NCBI GenBank assembly: GCA_003645825.1
Contig: QNCQ01000083.1
Location: 1-7,151, forward strand
DNA from: Fidelibacterota bacterium
GTDB lineage: Bacteria; Fidelibacterota; UBA2242; B5-G15
Length of the DNA: 7,151 bases
Direction of reading: 5' to 3'
Shown: piece by piece, positions 1 to 5,684 of the stretch
Position numbering within the stretch: position 1 is the first letter of the stretch
How the letters are laid out: each line of letters opens with the position of its first letter
Position numbers and translations under genes: made by a program
Notes under the pieces: generated by a model
Database searches by the model: none
Told to the model about the DNA's origin: nothing
What the model saw: the letters and a program-made list of their open reading frames with translations, nothing else

Positions 1-18
1 GCCATGCATGACTGTCCT

Positions 19-60
19 AAACCCACTTAGCCCCTATCGGGGCAGAAGTGGGTTTTCTTT
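19..60 (+). terminator. Rho-independent terminator of an unseen plus-strand gene
   Basis: The arms at 19-28 (AAACCCACTT) and 46-55 (AAGTGGGTTT) pair over 10 bp without mismatch. After a small internal loop, 30-34 (GCCCC) pairs with 39-43 (GGGGC) around a TATC loop. On the plus strand the stem runs straight into TTTTCTTT, the usual uridine-rich tail. On the minus strand the base of the stem is followed by TTTAGGACAG, a poor tail, so the plus orientation is preferred. It implies a plus-strand gene ending just left of the window and converging on the gene at 123-1886. Confidence 0.8.
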
Positions 61-64
61 CCAC

Positions 65-98
65 AAAACCCGTTTCCGCCGAAGGCTAAACGGGTTTT
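65..98. terminator. Second stem-loop, bidirectional terminator
   Basis: An 11-bp perfect stem joins 65-75 (AAAACCCGTTT) and 88-98 (AAACGGGTTTT), and a further GCC/GGC mini-stem can form in the loop (78-86). It begins 24 nt past the stop codon of the minus-strand gene at 123-1886, where it can end that transcript, although the minus-strand tail is only TTTT followed by GTGG. On the plus strand it is followed by TTTTATACTTACTTT, so it may also back up the terminator at 19-60. The symmetric A/T flanks are typical of terminators shared by convergent genes. Confidence 0.7.
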
Positions 99-122
99 AT
101 ACTTACTTTACATCCCTGTATC

Positions 123-1886
123 TTAATTCGTCTCTATCAACTTAATTAATTCCTCAGCCGCCTCCTCAGGTCCCCTGCGTTCAAATTCTCTTATCCCGAG
201 GCGAGTCCTGATTTGACCGACAAAAATTCCATTCTCAAAAAATTTATTGAAGTAGTCAACTGCTATTTTCTCATGGAGGTCTCTGTATTGAGGTGGGCCA
301 AAGATATTTGCAAAATATGAATGCACTATCCCGGTTGACGTGGTTGTACCCTTACTCATAACAGTCCCCTCTCTGAACACCTTCAGCGCTTCACCCGGAT
401 TCTCAAATCTCTCAATGACGGGATGTTCTTCATCTATTTCTTCGTAGTTATTCGCATAGAGAATATAATCTATCCTGTGCCCCTTTATTACAGCTTCATA
501 GTTGGTCACAGGAATCACGATCCTGGCATTCACCTTTGTAGGGGACATTATTATAGCCCTGTCCATCTGACCGAAAGCATATCCCTTTGGCAAATCGTCA
601 AGCCTCAAAAAAGCTCCGATCTCCGTGCCATACCCTATTGCTTCCCCTTTCCCATTTATCTCTATCGAACCCATATCATCAGCAATAATTACCATTTCCT
701 TTATCAGACCCTCACCGATAACCCTCATAGCCTCTATTGTTTCCGACTTCCCTGCTCCGGTATCCCCAACTATCAAAATTGTAGCCTCTTTATCATTCTT
801 CAAAAGCAACTTGAGAAGGGCACCATGAAAGGGCAATTGATTTCTCTTCATCACAATAATATTATGAAGGGTCAAAACCATTTTCTTAAGATAACCGAAA
901 TACCCAAACTTGTCCTCATTCGGTACAGCCGCAATCAAAATATGGTTATCCTCATCATCAAAGAACACGGTTGGAAGGTCCGAAAAACGATAAAGACACT
1001 TCCCGGGCACACCATAAAGGTAAATCGCATCAGGTGGACGCTTCAAATCCTCATCATCGGCGAGCTCAAATAAATTGCTAAGAGAAAACCCAAGCTCATA
1101 AAATTTTTGATGAAAGTATATATAAATAATATATTTCCCCACTTTGGCAGGATAACACAACCAATCATCCGCGTTTATACTATCAATGTAGTTCAGAGGA
1201 TTTTCATCCACCTTTGTGAAACGCCCCGTCCTCTTATTCATAGGAGGATCAAGAATTAAAGGCGGATTCAATAACACCTGCCTTATAACATTTACCTGTT
1301 CAAGTTTATGATAAACAGAATCAGGGAAAACAAGTTTTCGTAAAAGTGCAATAGCCGCAAAGTTTGCCCCAGCTACAACCTGACGGTAGATACGAGGATG
1401 TTTGCCAGTAATATTCTCCTGAATATCCCGGTACACTTTCCTGATAAGATGAGTAAGAGTCTCTATCGTATCATTAAAGGTTCTATATGGCCTTTTATCA
1501 AGCCTATCTCCCTCAGAATCGCAGATTGTAAACCTGTCAAAACTCCTCCAGTAATTATAAAGGTACTCTACAAAATCATTTAGTAAGGACTTGTCCCTAA
1601 AGAACCTCGCAGAGTCCGGGTCCACTTTCACAACAAAATCCGCAGGCATCTTGGTAAGAAGATTAAAAACTTTTACAAGACTATTCAGATCATCGTCTGT
1701 AACGTCCTTTTTTCCGAAAATACTTAGAAGAGGAGAATCATTCCTGCGCAGCTTTTCTACAGCAACATACAAAAAATCCTTGAAAAAATGGCTGGTAAAA
1801 AGCTCTTCCGAAGTTTCACAAATTCTTCCTTTAATCCTCAACACTATTTTATTGTCTACAATGTTAAAAATATTCTTCTCAATCAT
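123..1886 (-). CDS. PEPCK/HPr-kinase-like P-loop protein (annotated family: phosphoenolpyruvate carboxykinase)
   Basis: A 587-residue cytoplasmic protein with no signal peptide or membrane segments. The C-terminal third holds a kinase fold of the PEPCK/HprK type. A Walker A loop lies at 374-382 (GDTGAGKSE) and a paired-aspartate metal site at 401-406 (IADDMG), with LPFHGALL (351-358) just before the P-loop. The P-loop with following Glu and the ADD motif look more like HPr kinase/phosphorylase than classical ATP-PEPCK (GLSGTGKTT, IGDDEHGW). The first 340 residues have no match I can name beyond this family. They include conserved-looking blocks KRPYRTFN (131-138), HPRIYRQV (163-170) and PPMNKRTG (214-221). 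From memory, close full-length relatives occur in Clostridia and other anaerobes and are labelled phosphoenolpyruvate carboxykinase; I do not know of biochemical proof. The ATG start at 1886 has AGGAGAGGG at 1894-1902, 7 nt upstream, and a good promoter beyond. It appears monocistronic, with a stem-loop after the stop. Family assignment is firm; the reaction is not. Confidence 0.85.
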   Translation of the reverse strand: MIEKNIFNIVDNKIVLRIKGRICETSEELFTSHFFKDFLYVAVEKLRRNDSPLLSIFGKKDVTDDDLNSLVKVFNLLTKMPADFVVKVDPDSARFFRDKSLLNDFVEYLYNYWRSFDRFTICDSEGDRLDKRPYRTFNDTIETLTHLIRKVYRDIQENITGKHPRIYRQVVAGANFAAIALLRKLVFPDSVYHKLEQVNVIRQVLLNPPLILDPPMNKRTGRFTKVDENPLNYIDSINADDWLCYPAKVGKYIIYIYFHQKFYELGFSLSNLFELADDEDLKRPPDAIYLYGVPGKCLYRFSDLPTVFFDDEDNHILIAAVPNEDKFGYFGYLKKMVLTLHNIIVMKRNQLPFHGALLKLLLKNDKEATILIVGDTGAGKSETIEAMRVIGEGLIKEMVIIADDMGSIEINGKGEAIGYGTEIGAFLRLDDLPKGYAFGQMDRAIIMSPTKVNARIVIPVTNYEAVIKGHRIDYILYANNYEEIDEEHPVIERFENPGEALKVFREGTVMSKGTTTSTGIVHSYFANIFGPPQYRDLHEKIAVDYFNKFFENGIFVGQIRTRLGIREFERRGPEEAAEELIKLIETN

Positions 1887-1922
1887 AAAACTACCCTCTC
1901 CTATCCACCAAAAAAGCGAGTA

Positions 1923-1950
1923 ATGATAGCAAAAAAATGCAAAAAGTCAA
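1923..1950 (-). promoter_or_regulatory. Sigma70-type promoter of the PEPCK/HprK-like gene
   Basis: On the minus strand, TTGACT (1950-1945) and TATCAT (1928-1923) are separated by 16 nt, each one base off consensus. A TG one base before the -10 makes it an extended -10 (TGCTATCAT). The start of transcription would fall near 1916, giving a leader of about 30 nt that contains the AGGAGAGGG ribosome site. The -10 block is shared with the region upstream of pruA. Confidence 0.6.
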
Positions 1951-1989
1951 ATGATTTTCACAATAGAATTTACCCTCTTTCAAAATCAA

Positions 1990-2052
1990 AACTGGACTTT
2001 ATAAATAAGATTTTGGGACCGTAGTATTCTAGTTTAAAAAGTAAGTCCTGTT
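1990..2052. repeat. Imperfect inverted repeat in the intergenic gap
   Basis: The 10-base arms AACTGGACTT (1990-1999) and AAGTCCTGTT (2043-2052) are inverted copies with one mismatch, 43 bases apart. The gap 1887-2100 otherwise holds the promoter of the minus-strand gene at 123-1886, the weak stem-loop after pruA and A/T-rich filler. No open frame in it looks coding. The inverted repeat could be chance or the remnant of a small element. Confidence 0.3.
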
Positions 2053-2081
2053 AAAAAAATAAACTCAAAAATAAACCCAAT

Positions 2082-2101
2082 AAACAGATGGAACTCTGTT
2101 T
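2082..2101 (-). terminator. Weak terminator after pruA
   Basis: A 7-bp stem (AAACAGA at 2082-2088, TCTGTTT at 2095-2101) with a 6-nt loop begins inside the pruA stop codon. On the minus strand it is followed by ATTGGGTTTATTTTTGAG and further T-runs. The stem is short and A/T-rich and the first T-run is interrupted, so termination is probably partial. Confidence 0.35.
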
Positions 2102-3732
2102 TACTCCTTCGCCATGAAAGGATACCTATAATCTCTTGGTGGAGTAAAAAGCTCCTTTATAGCCCTCGGTGTCACCCATCTATAAAGATTCAATATGCTC
2201 CCCGCTTTATCATTCGTTCCTGATGCTCTACTTCCTCCGAAGGGTTGTTGTCCAACAACAGCACCAGTCGGTTTGTCATTAATATAGAAATTCCCAGCTG
2301 CATACCTCAAAATATCTTCAGCCACAGCAATAGCCTTTCGATCCCTGGCAAATATGGAACCTGTTAGACCATAGGGTGATGTTCTATTACAAAGATGAAG
2401 AGTATCTTCATACTCAGTATCTTTATAAACGTAAATCGTGATCACAGGACCAAATATCTCTTCAACCATCGTCTTAAACTGCGGGTTTGTAGCCAGTACA
2501 ACCGTAGGCTCAATGAAATAACCCTTCGAATCGTCGCAGGTTCCTCCTATTAGTATTTCAGCCTCCGCCGAACTTTTCACAAACTCAATATAGGATTTTA
2601 TCTTCTCATAGGCCGGTCTATCAATAACAGCGTTCATAAAGTTCTCAAAATCTCTCACATCGCCCATCTTAATGGACTTAATGGTATCCAGAAAGAGCTC
2701 TCTGAACTCTGGCCATATTGATTCAGGTATATAAGCTCTCGATGCAGCAGAGCACTTTTGCCCCTGATACTCAAAAGCACCCCTCACCATAGCGGTATTC
2801 AATTCATCCAAGTTCGCACTCGAATGCGCAAAAATAAAATCCTTCCCGCCAGTCTCACCAACAATTCTCGGGTAATTTCTGTAAAGCTTTATATTTTCAC
2901 CCACGGTTTTCCATATATACTGAAATGTATCCGTACTTCCCGTAAAGTGAATCCCTGCAAGCTCGCTACTCGAAAGCACAATTGGACCAATCTCGCTCCC
3001 GCTGCCAGGGATGAAATTTATCACTCCATCCGGCAACCCTGCCTCTTTGAAAAGCTTCATCAGATAATACGCAGAGAAAACAGCAGAAGACGCAGGCTTC
3101 CACAGCACGGTATTCCCCATCATTGCCGGCGAGGTTGGCAGATTCCCTGCAATGGAAGTGAAATTAAATGGAGTTACGGCAAAGACAAAACCCTCCAAGG
3201 GTCTGTATTCAACCCTGTTCCACTGCCCTTTCGGTGAAAAAGGCTGCTCCTCGTATATTAGCTCCATGTATTTGGTGTTAAAATTCCAGAAGTCAATCAA
3301 CTCACACGCAGAATCAATCTCCGCCTGAAACACATTTTTGCTCTGGTTAAGCATGGTTGCTGCATTAAGCGTATATCTCCATGGTCCCGAAAGCAATTCC
3401 GCCATTTTCCTGAATATACTGGCTCTTTCCCACCAGGGCATCCTGGACCATACTTTCCATGCTTCCCTGGCAGCATCAATTGCCATCTGAACCTCTTTTT
3501 TGCCAGCTTTGTGGTAAACAGCAAGCACATGCTTATGATCATGCGGCATTACACATTTGCCAATATTCCCGGTCTTTATCTCCCTGCCGCCAATAATGAG
3601 CGGTATTTCAAGCTGTTCACCAGAAAGTTTATCAAGAGCCTCTTTTAATAGAACTCTCTCTTCCGTACCAGGAGCGTAACTTAGAATAGGCTCGTTCTTG
3701 GGCTCAGGTAAAGTAAATTTTGCATTACTCAT
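2101..3732 (-). CDS. pruA: Delta-1-pyrroline-5-carboxylate dehydrogenase (L-glutamate gamma-semialdehyde dehydrogenase)
   Basis: A 543-residue cytosolic aldehyde dehydrogenase that oxidises glutamate gamma-semialdehyde (in equilibrium with P5C) to L-glutamate with NAD+, the second step of proline catabolism. The fold is complete. Visible motifs are TPFNFTS with the oxyanion Asn190, FTGS (263-266) in the nucleotide site, ETGGKD with the general base Glu293, GQKCSAASR with the catalytic Cys327, and EEIFGPV (424-430). The P5CDH-specific substrate loop is at 487-510 (GAVVGQQPFGG, then SGTNDKAG). The N-terminal NEPI...PGTEER block and overall pattern resemble human ALDH4A1 and the group 1 enzymes of Bacteroidota, rather than the shorter Bacillus type or PutA. 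No proline dehydrogenase domain is fused and no prodh gene is in the window, so the partner must be elsewhere. The ATG at 3732 has GAGGGGG (3742-3736) just upstream, and an in-frame stop close above it excludes a longer start. Confidence 0.95.
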   Translation of the reverse strand: MSNAKFTLPEPKNEPILSYAPGTEERVLLKEALDKLSGEQLEIPLIIGGREIKTGNIGKCVMPHDHKHVLAVYHKAGKKEVQMAIDAAREAWKVWSRMPWWERASIFRKMAELLSGPWRYTLNAATMLNQSKNVFQAEIDSACELIDFWNFNTKYMELIYEEQPFSPKGQWNRVEYRPLEGFVFAVTPFNFTSIAGNLPTSPAMMGNTVLWKPASSAVFSAYYLMKLFKEAGLPDGVINFIPGSGSEIGPIVLSSSELAGIHFTGSTDTFQYIWKTVGENIKLYRNYPRIVGETGGKDFIFAHSSANLDELNTAMVRGAFEYQGQKCSAASRAYIPESIWPEFRELFLDTIKSIKMGDVRDFENFMNAVIDRPAYEKIKSYIEFVKSSAEAEILIGGTCDDSKGYFIEPTVVLATNPQFKTMVEEIFGPVITIYVYKDTEYEDTLHLCNRTSPYGLTGSIFARDRKAIAVAEDILRYAAGNFYINDKPTGAVVGQQPFGGSRASGTNDKAGSILNLYRWVTPRAIKELFTPPRDYRYPFMAKE

Positions 3733-3773
3733 TTTCCCCCTCGCAGCTTAATTTTTTTACTTTCATTTACCAT
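3729..3773 (-). other. Possible 14-codon leader ORF overlapping the pruA start
   Basis: On the minus strand a short frame (MVNESKKIKLRGGK) begins at ATG 3773 and ends with TGA at 3731-3729. Its stop overlaps the pruA start as ATGA, the arrangement seen in translational coupling. It lacks a convincing ribosome site of its own (only GAAAAAG upstream), and its length is compatible with chance. Confidence 0.2.
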
Positions 3774-3827
3774 CTTTTTCACTTTCTAAATTAACAAATA
3801 AAAACAATACTTGGTAGTGCAAAGTTA

Positions 3828-3836
3828 ATGATAGCA
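3828..3836 (-). promoter_or_regulatory. Candidate extended -10 promoter of pruA
   Basis: On the minus strand TGCTATCAT (3836-3828) is the same extended -10 block found upstream of the gene at 123-1886. No good -35 lies 16-18 nt upstream (AAGGGG at 17 nt), so it would depend on the TGn extension or an activator. Transcription would begin near 3821, leaving a leader of about 90 nt before pruA. Confidence 0.4.
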
Positions 3837-3879
3837 AGTAGATCTGTAACCCCCTTTACCCAGAAAGTTTGTTAATATT

Positions 3880-3907
3880 TTGAAAAAGCTTGGTATATAC
3901 TTAAAAT
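3880..3907 (+). promoter_or_regulatory. Candidate promoter of the namZ-family gene
   Basis: TTGAAA (3880-3885) and TAAAAT (3902-3907) are 16 nt apart, each near consensus. TGGTATATA (3891-3899) is an overlapping alternative extended -10. Either start would lie within about 15 nt of the hairpin at 3904-3934, so the hairpin would overlap the promoter or sit at the very 5' end of the mRNA. The gap to the divergent pruA gene (3733-3962) therefore carries promoters in both directions. Confidence 0.4.
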
Positions 3908-3934
3908 AGGACCTGACACCAATAGGTGCTATTT
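3904..3934. repeat. Bulged hairpin resembling a solitary REP-like or IS200-type end
   Basis: The outer arms AAATAG (3904-3909) and CTATTT (3929-3934) and the inner arms CACC (3917-3920) and GGTG (3925-3928) pair around an AATA loop. The left side carries a 7-nt bulge, GACCTGA. AATAGG is also directly repeated at 3905 and 3921. A stem with a one-sided bulge is the shape of REP units and IS200/IS605 ends, and on the minus strand the core reads GGTGTCAGGTCC, which I recall from dispersed repeats near REP-associated transposases. Only one copy is in the window. Confidence 0.35.
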
Positions 3935-3962
3935 AAAAAATAACAAAATTCATAAGGGAAAA

Positions 3963-5180
3963 ATGAAAAAGCTCTTTGCAATGTTTTTTATCTGTCTTCT
4001 CTTTACCAGTCTCGAATGGGGAGAGGCTAAAGTCAAGCCCGGGATCGAGGTCTTGCTTGAGAGGAAAATCAACATTTTAAAAGGAAAACGAGTTGGCCTT
4101 ATAACCAATCCAACCGGGGTTGATTCAAAATTGAGGTCCACCGTAGATCTTCTCTCTAAGAGAACTGATGTAAAGCTGATGGCTCTTTTTGGACCTGAAC
4201 ATGGCGTCAGAGGAGACATCAAAGCTGGAGAAACGATAAAAAGTTTTACGGATAAAAAAACAGGCCTACCTGTTTACAGTTTATATGGCAAGACCAAAAA
4301 GCCAACAAAAGAAATGCTCAAAGGACTCGATGTCCTGATTTATGATATTCAGGATATTGGCATCAGACCGTACACCTACATTTATACCATGGCACTTGCA
4401 ATGGAAGCCGCAAAGGAAAATGAACTTACCTTTATTGTACTGGATAGACCAAATCCTCTCGGAGGCAATCTTGTAGAAGGCCCTGTTCTCGAAGAAAAAT
4501 TCAAATCTTTCATAGGACTTTACCCTATACCGTACGTTTATGGTATGACTGTCGGAGAACTTGCCGACTTTATCAACAACGAGTTCAAAATTTTCGCTGA
4601 CCTGGTCGTTGTTGAAATGGAGGGATGGAAAAGAGATATGATCTTTCCTGACACAGGGCTTGAATGGGTTCCCACATCCCCTCATGTTCCCCACTGGGAA
4701 ACGGCGTTTTTCTGTGCGGCAATCGGCGGAATAGGAGAACTCGACAGGATAAATGTGGGAGTTGGTTACACTATGCCTTTCGAGCTGATTGGGGCTCCAT
4801 GGGTGGAAGGGGAAAAGCTGGCTGACATGTTAAATCAGTTTGAGCTACCCGGGGTATATTTCAGGCCACTTTATTATAGACCCTATTACTTTCACTTCAG
4901 CAATATTCAGCTATCGGGTGTCCAAATGCATGTTTATGATTTCAAAAAATTTCGCCCTTTTGCAACGCAGATATACATTCTGTACGCTATAAACAAACTT
5001 TTCCCGGAATCTAATCTTTTTGAAACAAAAAGAATAGGAATGTTCAACAAAGCGATGGGAACAGACAAAGTGGTAAAATACATTAGAGAAAATAAAAAAC
5101 CAGAATGGATACTGAGCAGGCTGAGAGCTTCTCTTCAGGAGTACCTCGACAAAAGAGAGAAATACCTTAGATATAAATAG
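3963..5180 (+). CDS. namZ: Secreted exo-beta-N-acetylmuramidase, NamZ/DUF1343 (GH171) family
   Basis: A 405-residue exported protein. Residues 1-22 form a Sec signal peptide (MKK, hydrophobic FAMFFICLLF, likely cleavage after GEA). Cys11 has no lipobox, so it is not an obvious lipoprotein. Family motifs are GLITNPTGVD (45-54), LFGPEHGVRGD (75-85, Glu79 a candidate active-site acid), DIQDIGIRPYTY (128-139), VLDRPNPLGG (159-168), YVYGMTVGELA (191-201) and TSPHVPHWETA (238-248). Bacillus NamZ (YbbC), the characterised member, removes terminal MurNAc from peptidoglycan fragments, so a role in wall turnover or muropeptide scavenging outside the cytoplasmic membrane is expected. Length fits a complete single-domain member. 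The usual EGTNxSxGRGTxxPF block is altered here (ELDRINVGVGYTMPF, 259-273), which may mean a different substrate. No MurNAc uptake or MurQ genes are in the window. AAGGGA (3954-3959) precedes the ATG. The last 14 bases overlap the convergent flavodoxin gene, and no terminator follows. Confidence 0.88.
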   Translation: MKKLFAMFFICLLFTSLEWGEAKVKPGIEVLLERKINILKGKRVGLITNPTGVDSKLRSTVDLLSKRTDVKLMALFGPEHGVRGDIKAGETIKSFTDKKTGLPVYSLYGKTKKPTKEMLKGLDVLIYDIQDIGIRPYTYIYTMALAMEAAKENELTFIVLDRPNPLGGNLVEGPVLEEKFKSFIGLYPIPYVYGMTVGELADFINNEFKIFADLVVVEMEGWKRDMIFPDTGLEWVPTSPHVPHWETAFFCAAIGGIGELDRINVGVGYTMPFELIGAPWVEGEKLADMLNQFELPGVYFRPLYYRPYYFHFSNIQLSGVQMHVYDFKKFRPFATQIYILYAINKLFPESNLFETKRIGMFNKAMGTDKVVKYIRENKKPEWILSRLRASLQEYLDKREKYLRYK

Positions 5181-5658
5181 AAATCATTTTTATAAAATTC
5201 TGAAGCTCATTACTGAAGTTTTCCTCATCAACCTCTCTTGTAGTACATCCAGCAATTCCAGCAGGAGGAGCACCCAGAATCTTTTCGAAAGCACTAACTG
5301 CCCTTTTCGCTAATTCAAAACCATAAGTGAAGACAAGTGCATATTTTCTTATATCAGACGCATTCTGGTTTACAAAGGTTCTAACAGCAGGGGGAATTTT
5401 CCCCGCCCATATAGGGGTTCCAACTATAACAACGTCAAAATCCCGAATCGAAGATTTCAAAGGAGCAATTTGGGTCTCCTTATTAAACAAAGCCTCAAAA
5501 CCATTCCTGAAAAACTGAAGGAAGCCTCTTCGCTCTCTGAGATCAATAATTTCTTCGATATAACAGTTCAACAACCTGCTGAGTTCAACACAAACCTCTT
5601 TAGTACGTCCAGACAGGGAATAATAGTAGATTCCTACTTTACTTTTGGGAGGCTCCAT
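5167..5658 (-). CDS. Flavodoxin-family FMN protein
   Basis: A 163-residue flavodoxin-like protein, the usual length for a short-chain flavodoxin. After the first strand (KVGIYYYS, 7-14), the loop SLSGRTKEV (14-22) matches the FMN phosphate-binding T/S-x-T/S-G-x-T pattern. The block VGTPIWAGKIPPAVRTFV (79-96) is the isoalloxazine loop of the flavodoxin/NAD(P)H-oxidoreductase-like group, and ALVFTYG (107-113) is a later core strand. It has no Cys cluster or other redox domain. Such proteins carry electrons or act as small FMN reductases; the partner cannot be told here. The start at 5658 has AGAGGAAG (5673-5666) 7 nt upstream. It follows the symporter gene by 26 bp on the same strand and probably shares its transcript. 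Its 3' end overlaps the convergent namZ gene by 14 bp. Confidence 0.85.
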   Translation of the reverse strand: MEPPKSKVGIYYYSLSGRTKEVCVELSRLLNCYIEEIIDLRERRGFLQFFRNGFEALFNKETQIAPLKSSIRDFDVVIVGTPIWAGKIPPAVRTFVNQNASDIRKYALVFTYGFELAKRAVSAFEKILGAPPAGIAGCTTREVDEENFSNELQNFIKMISIYI

Positions 5659-5684
5659 TTTTAAACTTCCTCTCTACGTTGCTT

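Noticed and set aside
423..1073. 216-codon open frame on the plus strand
   Set aside because: It lies wholly antisense to the well-conserved P-loop gene, has low-complexity Ile/His/Tyr-rich composition, and shows no recognisable domain. It is a shadow of the real gene.
123..1886. Calling this gene a classical ATP-PEPCK (pckA) or HPr kinase (hprK)
   Set aside because: Length and N-terminus do not match HprK, and the P-loop and metal motifs do not match PckA. Only the superfamily is supported.
2058..2085. Three AATAAAC units, possible iterons or a short array
   Set aside because: Spacing is irregular (12 and 9 bases) and the surroundings are A-rich low complexity. Three units are too few for a CRISPR or iteron call.
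2758..3237. 159-codon plus-strand open frame
   Set aside because: It is antisense to the catalytic core of pruA, has no family match, and its composition is that of a shadow frame.
3963..4028. Lipoprotein signal at Cys11 of the NamZ-family protein
   Set aside because: The residues before the Cys (FFI) do not fit a lipobox and the Cys lies too early. A signal peptidase I site near residue 22 fits better.
4281..4694. 137-codon minus-strand open frame inside the namZ gene
   Set aside because: The namZ frame carries all the conserved motifs here; the antisense frame has none.
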